From assembly GCF_017301635.1 (NCBI RefSeq), contig NZ_CP071091.1, forward strand, positions 3,360,001 to 3,424,000: 64,000 bases of DNA. The letters are read 5' to 3'. How positions within the stretch are numbered: position 1 is the stretch's first letter; each line of letters opens with the position of its first letter. The DNA is from Myxococcus landrumus. GTDB lineage: Bacteria > Myxococcota > Myxococcia > Myxococcales > Myxococcaceae. The notes below the pieces were generated by a model. The model was not told the origin of the DNA and made no database searches. It worked only from the letters and a program-made list of their open reading frames with translations. Below are positions 8,439-16,844 of the stretch, one piece after another. The position numbers and the translations under genes are program-made.

Positions 8439-9128
8439 TCACCCCGCCAGGCGCTTGCGCCCCGCGGCCGGCTTCTTGCGCTTCGTGACCTTCGACGTGG
8501 ACGGGGTCCCCTTCGTGGACTTGCCCCGCTTCGGGGACTTCGACCCCTTCGCGGGCTTCGACACGGACCGGGACTTGGACGCGGACTTCTTCTCCCGCGT
8601 CACCTTCTTCGTCTTGGACTTCGTCGACTTCGTCGAGCGCTTGCGAGGGGCCGGCTTCTCCGGCGCCAGAATCGTCCCGCGACACTTCGCGGCGCCACAG
8701 CGGCACATGTACAGGTCCACGGACTCCGGCCCCATGTCCTCCGTGCGCTCGTAGGCGTAGTCGTAGACGAGCTCCTCGCCCGCCTCCAGGGTGCGCAGGG
8801 CGAAGACATAGATGCGCTTCTTGTCGATGAGCGCCTCGCAGTTCGGCTCGCACGAGTGGTTGATGTAGCGCGACTCGTTGTGCAGGGTACCGGCGTCGAG
8901 CACCGTCTTGCTGTCCAGGTTGAACAGGAAGGTGTGGTGCCGCTCCATCGCCTCGTCGTCGTAGCGGCGGTCCGCCTCGGCCTGGGTGATGCGCTCGCCG
9001 ATGTACTCGATGATGCGCTCGCCCTTGAGGATGCGGCGAGTGGCGAAGGCGCCCGTGCCCTGGATGGACGACGGACGAAGCTCGAAGGGAATGGGCTTGG
9101 GAGAAGGAGAAAAAGTGGGGGATGTCAT
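8439..9128 (-). CDS. SET-domain protein-lysine methyltransferase with Lys-rich tail
   Basis: A 229-residue protein from ATG 9128. The SET domain fills roughly residues 15-150: IQGTGAFATRRILKGERIIEYIGERI, then the active-site pair RYINHSCEPNCEA and the ELVYDYAYE strand. A post-SET-like cysteine cluster follows (MCRCGAAKCRGTI), which with the Cys of the NHSCEPNC motif could bind zinc as in eukaryotic enzymes. The last ~75 residues are a Lys/Ser/Pro/Thr repeat tail resembling the C-terminus of histone H1 or bacterial HU-like proteins. This suggests a nucleic-acid-associated enzyme or self-methylation. Substrate unknown. Convergent with the NmrA-like gene. Confidence 0.88.
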   Translation of the reverse strand: MTSPTFSPSPKPIPFELRPSSIQGTGAFATRRILKGERIIEYIGERITQAEADRRYDDEAMERHHTFLFNLDSKTVLDAGTLHNESRYINHSCEPNCEALIDKKRIYVFALRTLEAGEELVYDYAYERTEDMGPESVDLYMCRCGAAKCRGTILAPEKPAPRKRSTKSTKSKTKKVTREKKSASKSRSVSKPAKGSKSPKRGKSTKGTPSTSKVTKRKKPAAGRKRLAG

Positions 9129-9222
9129 GCGGGTATGAGTGGCCCGGAGTTCACGTCGGCCAGGACGCTCCATCAACGGCGGTGTAGCGTGCACCAGTCG
9201 GACTCATGATGAAAGGCGCTCG

Positions 9223-9597
9223 ATGATGCGATGGTGGCTCGTGCTCGGTGCGGTGAACGCGTTCCTGGCCGTGGGCGCGGGAGCCTTCGGTGCCCATGGC
9301 CTCAAGGCCCGGCTGCCCCCGGACCTCCTCGTCATCTTCGAGACCGGCGCTCGCTACCACATGTATCACTCGCTGGGGCTGCTCGCGGTGGGACTCTTCG
9401 GCACTCTGCGCCCCTCCTCGCTCCTGTCCGGCGCGGGGTGGGCCATGCTGGTGGGCATCCTTCTGTTCTCCGGCAGTCTCTACGCGCTCGCGCTCACCGG
9501 CGTGAGGACCCTGGGGGCGATCACGCCCCTGGGTGGACTGGGATTCCTCGCCGGCTGGGCCCTGTTCGCCCTCGCCGCCTGGCGCGCGGCGCCGTAG
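9223..9597 (+). CDS. DUF423 family small membrane protein
   Basis: A 124-residue integral membrane protein with four hydrophobic segments. The start region WLVLGAVNAFLAVGAGAFGAHGLK and YHMYHSLGLLAVGL are the hallmark stretches of the DUF423 (YgdD/TMEM256-like) family, whose biochemical role is unknown. AAAGG lies six bases ahead of the ATG at 9223; a second ATG at 9226 is equally possible. It is convergent with the next gene with a 4-bp gap. Confidence 0.88.
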   Translation: MMRWWLVLGAVNAFLAVGAGAFGAHGLKARLPPDLLVIFETGARYHMYHSLGLLAVGLFGTLRPSSLLSGAGWAMLVGILLFSGSLYALALTGVRTLGAITPLGGLGFLAGWALFALAAWRAAP

Positions 9598-9601
9598 CCC
9601 G

Positions 9602-9913
9602 TCACTCCCGAATCAGCGGCGGCAGCGGATAGGCGCGGTCGAGCTCCAGGTCGCCGCCCCGGAGGCCGCAGGCCTCGCGCTGCACCATGAGGCCCCACCG
9701 CACCTGCTCCGCTTCCTTGCGCAGCGCCCGGTAGCGGCCAAGCCGGGCCGTGCGCTCGGGGCCTCGTGCGGACAGCAGCTCCCGCTCGGCGCTCGCGAGC
9801 GCGGCCAGGGCCTTGTCCAGTTTCTCTCCGGTGCGCCGGAGCCCCGCGGCCTTCTCCTTCTGGAACTCGACCTCGATGGGCATCAACGCGAAGACGTTGT
9901 CGTTTCGGGCCAT
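9602..9913 (-). CDS. Hypothetical helical protein
   Basis: A 103-residue protein from ATG 9913, which has a good AGGAAGG ribosome site; the frame is open further upstream without one. The middle (about residues 12-70) is rich in Lys, Glu, Ala and Leu with heptad-like spacing and probably forms a coiled coil. The C-terminus is short and proline-containing. No family recognised. Confidence 0.6.
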   Translation of the reverse strand: MARNDNVFALMPIEVEFQKEKAAGLRRTGEKLDKALAALASAERELLSARGPERTARLGRYRALRKEAEQVRWGLMVQREACGLRGGDLELDRAYPLPPLIRE

Positions 9914-10078
9914 GGCCTTCCTGTAACGCCCGAGCGCGCACGTCGGCACTCCGCTGGATGAGCGAAGCTTCAACCAGCGCACAGCCTGGCTTGCCCTCCA
10001 GGGCAGGGCCCGCGAAGTGGCCGTCCCGCCGCTCCCACGCCATCATCCCCTTCCCCACCCCCACACCCTGGCACCGCC

Positions 10079-11350
10079 ATGCGCGCCCTCCTTCTCGCCC
10101 TCGTCGTGAGCACGGCCTCGGCCGAGCCCGTGGCCCTCGCTCCCCCCAAGTCCTACCTGCTGCGCCCCGCGCGCGTCTTCGACGGCATCACGGACACGCC
10201 GCATGAAGGCTGGGTGGTGCTGGTGACCGGTGAGCGCATCGCCGCCGCCGGCCCCCCGGGGCGCGTGAAGGTCCCCGAGGACACGGAGGTCATCGACCTC
10301 GCGGGCACCACGCTGTCGCCCGGCTTCATCGAGGGGCACTCGCACCTGTTCCTCCACCCGTACAACGAGGCGGACTGGAACGACCAGGTGCTCAAGGAGG
10401 CCCTGTCCCTGCGCGTGGCCCGCGCCACCCAGCACGCTCGCGCGACGCTGCTCGCGGGCTTCACGTCGACGCGCGACCTGGGCACCGAGGGCGCGGCGGA
10501 TGCCGACGTCGGGCTCAAGCAGGCCATCGAGCAAGGCATCATCCCCGGGCCCCGGCTCTTCGTGGCGACGCGGGCGATGGTCGCCACCGGGACGTATGAC
10601 CCCAAGGGCTTCGCCCCGGAGTGGCGCGTCCCCAAGGGCGCCGAGGAGACCGACGGCCTCGACGGCGTGGTGCGCACGGTGCGAGGCCAGATGGGCCGCG
10701 GCGCCGACTGGGTGAAGGTGTACGGCGACTACCGCTGGGGGCCCAACGGAGAGACGCGGCCCACCTTCTCCCTGGACGAGATGAAGCGCATCGTCGACAC
10801 GGCGCGCGACGGCGCCCGGCCCGTCTCCGTCCACGCGAGCACGCCGGAGGGCATGCGCCGCGCGGTGCTCGCGGGCGCGGACAGCATCGAGCACGGCGAT
10901 GCCGGCACCCCCGAGGTCTTCCGCCTCATGGCCCAGCGAGGTGTCTTCCTCTGCGCCACGCTCGCGGCGGAGGAGGCGGTGCTTCGCTACCAGGGCTGGA
11001 AGAAGGGCGTGGACCCGGAGCCCGCGTCGCTCAAGTCCAAGCGCGCCACGTTCCGCGCGGCGCTCGCGGCGGGGGTGCCCATGTGCATGGGCGGGGACTC
11101 CGGCGTCTTCACCCACGGGGACAACGGGCAGGAGATGGAGCTGATGGTGGAGTACGGCATGACGCCCGCGCAGGTGCTCCGGGCGGCGACGTCCGGCAAC
11201 GCGAAGATGCTGCGGCGCGAGGACCGGCTGGGCCAGGTGAAGGCGGGGATGCTCGCGGACCTGGTCGCCGTGGAGGGAAACCCCGCCCAGGACATCTCCG
11301 CCGTGCGCCGCGTCCGCTGGGTGATGAAGAACGGGACGCCCTACCGCTGA
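10079..11350 (+). CDS. Secreted amidohydrolase family metalloenzyme
   Basis: A 423-residue amidohydrolase with a short N-terminal signal peptide (cleavage near SAEP). The metal ligands are visible in order: HSH at residues 87-89, a KVYGDY segment with the likely carboxylated or active Lys, SVHAS and SIEHGD for the next two His residues, and MGGDSG for the Asp. The C-terminus repeats the composite-domain pattern ([21 protein letters not shown]). It resembles the imidazolonepropionase/prolidase-type group of periplasmic amidohydrolases that act on cyclic amides or dipeptides. Substrate not determinable. Confidence 0.85.
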   Translation: MRALLLALVVSTASAEPVALAPPKSYLLRPARVFDGITDTPHEGWVVLVTGERIAAAGPPGRVKVPEDTEVIDLAGTTLSPGFIEGHSHLFLHPYNEADWNDQVLKEALSLRVARATQHARATLLAGFTSTRDLGTEGAADADVGLKQAIEQGIIPGPRLFVATRAMVATGTYDPKGFAPEWRVPKGAEETDGLDGVVRTVRGQMGRGADWVKVYGDYRWGPNGETRPTFSLDEMKRIVDTARDGARPVSVHASTPEGMRRAVLAGADSIEHGDAGTPEVFRLMAQRGVFLCATLAAEEAVLRYQGWKKGVDPEPASLKSKRATFRAALAAGVPMCMGGDSGVFTHGDNGQEMELMVEYGMTPAQVLRAATSGNAKMLRREDRLGQVKAGMLADLVAVEGNPAQDISAVRRVRWVMKNGTPYR

Positions 11351-11351
11351 C

Positions 11352-12641
11352 TCAAGAGCTGCGCGCCGCGGGCAAGGGAGGCAACGCGCTCGCCCCCGGC
11401 GCCAGCGCCAGGCGAGCCTCCTGTGCGCAGAAGACCCGGGCGCGCCACACCTCGCGCAACATCAGGAAGCCCGCGGTCAGCAGGAAGCCGTTGCGCGTGA
11501 GGATGAGCAGGGTCTGCACCACGCCCGACCCGACGCGGTATCCAGGCCCGATGAAGGTGCCTCGCGACATGAGGCCCGCCGCGAGGATGAGCAGGGGCAC
11601 CGTGGGCGAGCCGGACAGGAGCGACAGGGCGGCCAGCCCGATGACCCAGGTGAGGAACTGAGGGCTGAGCACCGGGTTGAGGATGATGAAGGCCAGCAGC
11701 GGCACCAACGCCAGCCGGGCCAGGTCGCCCACGTGCTCGGTCGGCCGGTGGCGCGCGGCCCAGGCCCCCAGGGCCGTCATGCACAACGTGCCCAGCACCC
11801 ACAGCCATCGCATCACGCCCTTCGCGTTCTCGGCGACGGTGCCATGGAGCTCGTAGGCCGCGGGCGCCTTGAGCCAGATGACGCCCTGCACCCACCCCAG
11901 GTGATGCGCCGCCCAGACGAGCGAGGCCGCGAGCGACTCCACCTGGAGCCCCCGGTTCACATGGAACGACGCGAAGCCCCACCAGGGCCACACGGTGCTC
12001 AGGGCCAGCAGCGGCGCCAGGCCCAGGGCCAGCCCCAGTGACAGCCGGCCCAGCGTGCCGCGCTTCCAGCAGACGACGACCAGCAGCGGCACCAGCACCA
12101 GGGGATACAGCTTCGTCACCACTCCGACGGCGAGCGCCAACCCCGCCAGCACGTCGCGGCGTCGCGACACCGCCAGCAGGGCCGCCAACGTCAGGGCCGC
12201 GGGGATGAGGTCATAGCGCTTGAGGTAGTAGACCGACGCGACCCACGTCGTCACCGAGTACGCGAGGCACGGCACCATCGAGCGCCAGGCGCGTCCCCAC
12301 AGGCGCGCGCCCTCGGTCAGCAGCACCCACTTGATGAACGCATCGAGCACCACGAGCTGAAGGCCGAACACCCGCACGAAGCCCGGCTCCGTGTCGCGCA
12401 GCCACGCGGCGGGGACGAACCACAGCAGCGCGTACGGCGGATACTCGAAGCGGAAGTCCTGGTTGGGTGTGGCCCCCGCGAGCAGCGCCCGCGCTGACCG
12501 GAAGTAGAGCTCCAGGTCTCCGACCCGCGGCGAGAACGCATACGCGAGCACGGGCATCACACCGACGACGAAGACCAGCCAATGCCAGGGACCCAGGCGC
12601 GAGACGGACGAGGGACCGGCCGAAGGAGGTGTGGTGGGCAC
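11352..12641 (-). CDS. GT87-like polyprenol-phosphate-sugar glycosyltransferase
   Basis: A 429-residue integral membrane protein with about ten hydrophobic segments. An acidic first loop with GDLELYFRSARALLAGATPNQDFRFEYPP matches the GT87/DUF2029 pattern (conserved Asp for lipid-linked mannose or related sugars), followed by FEYPPYALLWFVP. These GT-C enzymes transfer sugars from polyprenyl phosphates on the outer face of the membrane. The start is a GTG. It is 100 bp downstream of pfkB on the same strand, but a terminator hairpin separates them. Confidence 0.75.
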   Translation of the reverse strand: MPTTPPSAGPSSVSRLGPWHWLVFVVGVMPVLAYAFSPRVGDLELYFRSARALLAGATPNQDFRFEYPPYALLWFVPAAWLRDTEPGFVRVFGLQLVVLDAFIKWVLLTEGARLWGRAWRSMVPCLAYSVTTWVASVYYLKRYDLIPAALTLAALLAVSRRRDVLAGLALAVGVVTKLYPLVLVPLLVVVCWKRGTLGRLSLGLALGLAPLLALSTVWPWWGFASFHVNRGLQVESLAASLVWAAHHLGWVQGVIWLKAPAAYELHGTVAENAKGVMRWLWVLGTLCMTALGAWAARHRPTEHVGDLARLALVPLLAFIILNPVLSPQFLTWVIGLAALSLLSGSPTVPLLILAAGLMSRGTFIGPGYRVGSGVVQTLLILTRNGFLLTAGFLMLREVWRARVFCAQEARLALAPGASALPPLPAARSS

Positions 12642-12695
12642 GAGGGCCTACTCTGTCCAATACCCGTCACTGTTGTCGCCGGGTAAAGTGGGACA

Positions 12696-12725
12696 GCACC
12701 TCGGCTCAGCCCCGCACCGAGGTGC
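12696..12725 (-). terminator. Hairpin terminator after pfkB
   Basis: GCACCTCGG and CCGAGGTGC form a perfect 9-bp stem with a 12-base loop, 17 bp beyond the pfkB stop codon. No T-tract. Confidence 0.6.
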
Positions 12726-12741
12726 CGATTCACCCAGGCCA

Positions 12742-13680
12742 CTACACAGTTGCAGCCGCAACTTGCGTCCACAGACGCTCGACATCCGCGCGGGCGCACA
12801 GGTCCGTGCCCTGGGAGAGCAGGGCCGCGGTGCCGCAGGCGATGCCCCACCGGAGCGCCTCGTCATGGGGCTTGCCTCGGGCCAGGGACAGCGTCATTCC
12901 CGCGACGAAACTGTCACCCGCGCCCACCGAGCTGTGGGTCTCCACGGGGGGCGGCGACGCGCGCAACTGGACGTCTCGCGTGGTGAGCAAGGCGCCGTCG
13001 GCCCCCATGGACACGGCCAGCACCTCCGCGCGTCCCCGCGCCACCAGCTCCCGGGCCGCCGCGGCCTGTCCGGCCAGGTCCTCGGCCTTCATGCCCGTCA
13101 GCTCACAGAGCTCGCGGCGGTTGGGCTTGGCCAGGAACACTCCTTCTTCCAGCGCGGCGGCGAGCGGGGCGCCGCTGGTGTCCACCACCACGCGCACGCC
13201 GCGCTGCTTCGCCATCCGGGCGACGCGGGCGTAGAAGTCCTCGGGGACGCCCTGGGGGAGGCTGCCACTGGCCACGATGAACGAGGCGCCCTGCGCGAGC
13301 TCCTCCACGGTGCTCAGGCAGCGGCGCCACTCGGGCTCGGTGAGCACGGGGCCTGGGAGGATGAAGCGGTACTCGCGGGCGCTCGAGCCCTCCGCGACGG
13401 TGAAGCTCTCGCGCGTGGCACCCGCCACGGGGATGGAGCGGCGCAGCAGGCCCTTCTCCTCGAGCAGCTCTTCCAATTGGAGGCCCGTGGCGCCGCCGCG
13501 CGTGTAGACGGCGATGGACTCGCCTCCGAGCTCGCGCACCACGCGCGCCACGTTGATGCCGCCTCCCCCCGGGTCCCTGCGCACGGCGCCACAGCGGAGC
13601 TTGTGCTCGGGAGTCACCTCCGGCACCGACGTCGCGACGTCGATGGCGGGGTTGAGCGTCAGCGTGACGATGTGAGCCAT
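12742..13680 (-). CDS. pfkB: PfkB-type 6-phosphofructokinase
   Basis: A 312-residue ribokinase-superfamily sugar-phosphate kinase, starting at ATG 13680 (MAHIVTLTLNPAID). Signatures: GGGGINVARVVRELGG, the substrate loop of the PfkB family; VASGSLPQGV; KPNRRELCELTG; and the catalytic GAGDSFVAGM with its Asp base. The tail GTAALLSQGTDLCARADVERL closely follows E. coli Pfk-2, which favours ATP-dependent phosphorylation of fructose-6-phosphate over 1-phosphofructokinase or tagatose-phosphate kinase roles. It is divergent from mug. Confidence 0.85.
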   Translation of the reverse strand: MAHIVTLTLNPAIDVATSVPEVTPEHKLRCGAVRRDPGGGGINVARVVRELGGESIAVYTRGGATGLQLEELLEEKGLLRRSIPVAGATRESFTVAEGSSAREYRFILPGPVLTEPEWRRCLSTVEELAQGASFIVASGSLPQGVPEDFYARVARMAKQRGVRVVVDTSGAPLAAALEEGVFLAKPNRRELCELTGMKAEDLAGQAAAARELVARGRAEVLAVSMGADGALLTTRDVQLRASPPPVETHSSVGAGDSFVAGMTLSLARGKPHDEALRWGIACGTAALLSQGTDLCARADVERLWTQVAAATV

Positions 13681-13799
13681 GTGCGGGGTCTCCAGTGGGG
13701 GCTTCAAGCAGAGCGGCTCGCGGAGAGTGCCCCACCCAGCGCGCCCCCGCCAGCACCCGGGCGTTGCCATCCACGGGCGGCTGGGGCAGATGCACAATC

Positions 13800-14357
13800 A
13801 TGACCGCCTCACGAGGACCCACGCGAGAGGAGCTCGACGCCGCGACGGGCCGCTCGATGCCGGACATCATCGCGCAGGATTTGCGCGTGCTGTTCTGCGG
13901 CATCAATCCCAGCCTCTACTCGGTGGTGGTGGGCCACCACTTCGCCAGGCCCGGCAATCGCTTCTGGCCCACGCTGCACCTCTCGGGCTTCACCGCGCGG
14001 CAACTGCGTCCCTCGGAGCAGGACGAGCTTCTGGAGCGGGGACTGGGCATCACCAACTTCGTCGACCGGGCCACCGCGACCGCGGACCTGCTCGCCAACG
14101 AAGAGCTGAAGCAGGGGGCGCGTTCACTCGAGGCCAAGGTGCGCCGCTACAAGCCCCGCGTCCTCGCGGTGCTGGGCATGGGCGCCTACCGCACCGCCTT
14201 CGCGCGCCCCAAGGCCGGCCTGGGACTCCAATCCGAGACACTGGGCACGACCCGCCTGTGGGTCCTGCCCAATCCCAGCGGGCTCAACGCCCACTATCAA
14301 CTGAAGGACCTGGCCCGCCTCTTCGCGGAGCTGAGGAGCGCGGTCGACAAGGGCTGA
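13800..14357 (+). CDS. mug: Mismatch-specific uracil/thymine-DNA glycosylase Mug
   Basis: A 185-residue single-domain glycosylase. Motif 1 FCGINPSLYS contains the catalytic Asn of the Mug/TDG group; motif 2 is LPNPSGLNAHY. It excises uracil, ethenocytosine and mismatched thymine opposite guanine in DNA. The ATG at 13800 is preferred over the long open upstream stretch, which is shadow sequence of the pfkB upstream region. Convergent with the cysQ-like gene. Confidence 0.9.
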   Translation: MTASRGPTREELDAATGRSMPDIIAQDLRVLFCGINPSLYSVVVGHHFARPGNRFWPTLHLSGFTARQLRPSEQDELLERGLGITNFVDRATATADLLANEELKQGARSLEAKVRRYKPRVLAVLGMGAYRTAFARPKAGLGLQSETLGTTRLWVLPNPSGLNAHYQLKDLARLFAELRSAVDKG

Positions 14358-14402
14358 CAGGCTGCACCTCGAGCCCTGCGTCCGCGCCTGGCTCCACCGA
14401 GA

Positions 14403-15236
14403 CTACGTCAGGAGCCCCGCCTCGCGCGCGAAGGCCGCGACGACGGGCTGGACATGGGGGAACGCGGCGGCATTGCAGGCCAGCAGTCCGCGCACGTTCT
14501 GGAGCTCGGAGCCGTCATAGCGATACGGCGTCCCGCCCAGGTCCGTGAGGATGCCTCCCGCCGAGCGCAGCACCGCCTCCGGCGCGCAGTTGTCCCAGCG
14601 GTAGCTCTTGGGACTGACGTGCAGATAGAGGTCCGCGGCGGCCTCGGCCAGGAGGCCACACTTGACGCCCACCGAGCCGGACTCGCGCTCCTGAGTGATG
14701 CCCAGCCGCGCGACCACCTGGTCCGTCAGCTTCGCGCGATGCGAGCGGGACACCACCAACCGCAGCGCCGAGGGCTCCGCCACGTCGGAGACCCGCAGCT
14801 CCCGCCGCGCGCCCGCCGTCTCCACGAAGCCCCCCTGCCCCACCACGCCCGAGTACAGCAGGTCCCCCACCGGGCGATACACCACGCCCAGCACGGGCCG
14901 GCCGCCCACGGCCAGGCCGATGTGGATGGCGAACTCCCCATTGCGATGGACGAACTCCTGCGTCCCGTCGAGCGGGTCGACGAACCAGCACCGCTCGAAG
15001 CGGCTGGCGGCCGAGTTGTCGTCGGACTCCTCGGCGACCACGCCGTCCCCGGGGAAGGCACGGTGCAGCGCGTCCACGATGAGCGCGTTGGCGCGAGTGT
15101 CCGCCTCCGTGACAGGCCCCATTCCCCCCGCCTTGTTCTCCACCGCGAAGGGCGTGGCATAGACCTGCAACAGGAGGGCGCCTGCTTCACGGGCGATGCG
15201 GCGGGCGGTGTCGAGCTCGGTGCCGAAGGAAGTCAT
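14403..15236 (-). CDS. cysQ: 3'(2'),5'-bisphosphate nucleotidase / inositol monophosphatase family (CysQ-like)
   Basis: A 277-residue Mg-dependent phosphatase of the IMPase superfamily. The metal-site motifs are VVAEESDDN, WFVDPLDGTQEF and YRWDNCAPEAVLRSAGG. The GTQEF variant and the KCGLLAEAAADLYLH segment resemble CysQ, which recycles 3'-phosphoadenosine 5'-phosphate from sulfate assimilation and sulfotransferase reactions. Start ATG 15236 is the first plausible Met; sequence further upstream is intergenic in character. The gene name is a best family guess. Confidence 0.8.
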   Translation of the reverse strand: MTSFGTELDTARRIAREAGALLLQVYATPFAVENKAGGMGPVTEADTRANALIVDALHRAFPGDGVVAEESDDNSAASRFERCWFVDPLDGTQEFVHRNGEFAIHIGLAVGGRPVLGVVYRPVGDLLYSGVVGQGGFVETAGARRELRVSDVAEPSALRLVVSRSHRAKLTDQVVARLGITQERESGSVGVKCGLLAEAAADLYLHVSPKSYRWDNCAPEAVLRSAGGILTDLGGTPYRYDGSELQNVRGLLACNAAAFPHVQPVVAAFAREAGLLT

Positions 15237-15294
15237 ATGGCGGGACAGTCTGCCCCCGATGACGCGTTCCTGGGAGAACAAGCACGGGCCTGCC

Positions 15295-15329
15295 TGGGGC
15301 AAACCGCCCCACGCGGGGCGAAATGCCCC
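15295..15329. repeat. Tandem GGGGC/GCCCC inverted repeats
   Basis: Four alternating arms read GGGGC-AAACC-GCCCC-ACGC-GGGGC-GAAAT-GCCCC. The first pair extends to TGGGGC/GCCCCA. They lie in the 207-bp gap between the divergent cysQ-like and DUF3592 genes and could be an operator or a cruciform-prone element. Confidence 0.4.
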
Positions 15330-15443
15330 ACCGGTTCGAGCCTTCTCCCTGGGCGGACGGGTGGCGCGTGTTCTGCACTGCATGAAGCGAACCGTGAGCC
15401 CCGGGAGCTGCTCCCGAGCGAGCCACAGCGAGGACCATTCGAC

Positions 15444-15941
15444 ATGATGAAGGTGCTACTGGCGGGATTGATGCTGCTGTTCGGAGGCATGCTCGCCTAC
15501 GGAGGCGGGCGGATGCTGTACCGCGCCCATGAGAGCCAGCAATGGCCCACCACCGAGGGCACCGTGGTCTCCTCGAGCGTGGAGACCCAGCACGGCCGGC
15601 GCAGCACCCGCTTCCACCCCGAGGTGCGCTACACGTACTCGGTCGCCGGGCACCCCTACACGGCGAACACCATCTCCTTCGGCGGCAATGACTCCGGCGC
15701 GCTGACGGACGCGCAGCGCCTGACGCAGCGGTACGCCTCCGGGACGAAGCTGCCGGTGCACTACGCGCCGACGGACCCCGCCGTGACGTGCGTCGAGTGC
15801 GGGGGCGCGGGGGCCTCCAGCTATGTGGTGCTGCTGGGCGGACTGGCCGTGGCGGGAATCTCCGGAGCGGGCATGGTGGACATGCTGCGCTCGGACCTGC
15901 GTGAGCGCCGCCGCATCAAGCGGCAATCGTTCGCTCGTTAG
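15444..15941 (+). CDS. DUF3592-type membrane protein
   Basis: A 165-residue protein with an N-terminal membrane segment, an extracytoplasmic beta-rich domain (TTEGTVVSSSVET, then EVRYTYSVAGHPYTANTISFGG, then VHYAPTDPAVTCVE) and a second membrane segment near the C-terminus. This is the DUF3592 layout; the family has no defined reaction. GAGG lies ten bases before ATG 15444. A much longer open frame upstream is antisense shadow of the cysQ-like gene. Confidence 0.75.
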   Translation: MMKVLLAGLMLLFGGMLAYGGGRMLYRAHESQQWPTTEGTVVSSSVETQHGRRSTRFHPEVRYTYSVAGHPYTANTISFGGNDSGALTDAQRLTQRYASGTKLPVHYAPTDPAVTCVECGGAGASSYVVLLGGLAVAGISGAGMVDMLRSDLRERRRIKRQSFAR

Positions 15942-16041
15942 CCACGTCCTCGTCCACCACTCCACACAGCCTCGGACAGGCGAGCAGGCATGCCCGGGCT
16001 GTGTGACGCTGGGCTCCCCCCTTCTTGGAGAGAGACCTCGC

Positions 16042-16536
16042 ATGCCTGTCACCCTTCGCCCCGCGAAGCCCTCGGACGAACCCGCCCTGGGGCGCATGGG
16101 CGCGGCGCTCGCCCAGCTCCACCACGGCTTCGATGGTCCGCGCTTCATGCTGCCCGAGGACGTGGAAGCAGGCTTCCGGGAGTGGCTGGGGCGAGAGGCA
16201 CACGAGCCGGACGCCATCGTGCTGGTGGCCGAGCTGGATGGGGAGGTGGTGGGCTACGCCTATGGCCGGGTGGAGCCCATGGACTGGAACGCCCTCCTGG
16301 ACCGGGCGGGTGCGTTCCATGACCTCTGGGTGGACGCGAAGGCCCGAGGCACGGGCGTGGGCGCGCAGCTCGCCGAGGAGCTGATGCGCCGGTTGACGGC
16401 GCTGGGCGTCCCGCGAGTCGTGCTGCACGCCGCCGCGAAGAACGAGTCCGCGCAGCGCATGTTCGCGCGGCTGGGCTGGCGCCCCACCATGGTGGAGATG
16501 ACGCGCGAGGCGGCTGCCGCCCCGAAGAAGTCCTGA
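16042..16536 (+). CDS. GNAT family N-acetyltransferase
   Basis: A 164-residue GNAT enzyme. Strand 4 VVGYAYGRVEP is followed by the acetyl-CoA pyrophosphate-binding motif in LWVDAKARGTGVGAQLAEELM (RxxGxG/A), and motif B is NESAQRMFARLGW. Substrate unknown; single-domain members commonly acetylate amino groups of small molecules or protein N-termini. GGAG lies 11 bases before ATG 16042. Confidence 0.88.
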   Translation: MPVTLRPAKPSDEPALGRMGAALAQLHHGFDGPRFMLPEDVEAGFREWLGREAHEPDAIVLVAELDGEVVGYAYGRVEPMDWNALLDRAGAFHDLWVDAKARGTGVGAQLAEELMRRLTALGVPRVVLHAAAKNESAQRMFARLGWRPTMVEMTREAAAAPKKS

Positions 16537-16844
16537 CCCGTCAATGCCTGCCATCCGCCCGTCCCTGGACAGGATGGCGGGCCGCTGCTCCGGGTAGACA
16601 GCCTGGAGCACCTCCGGGGCGGACGCTGACTGTCCCGCGCCATACACAGACATCACCCTGAAGGATGAAAGCGCTCACCCTCCAGCGAGGACGGGGTGTG
16701 CGACGCCATTCCCTGGTCATTGACGGAAGTGCGAACATCCGCGTTCTTCCCTGGCCTGAAATGAAATGAAGCCGCCCGACCTGACTTGTCATTGAGCAAG
16801 CCGGGACGTCACCTTGGCGGCGTCAGTTTTCCGGGGAGCTGTGT
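16537..16844. other. Intergenic region, 308 bp
   Basis: Just after the GNAT stop is an imperfect hairpin (16550-16578, GCCATCC/GGATGGC arms), a weak terminator candidate. The last 140 bp are lower in GC and probably hold the promoter of the M4 protease. A TTGAC-like box occurs near 16720, but no good -10 follows at the right distance. Confidence 0.4.
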
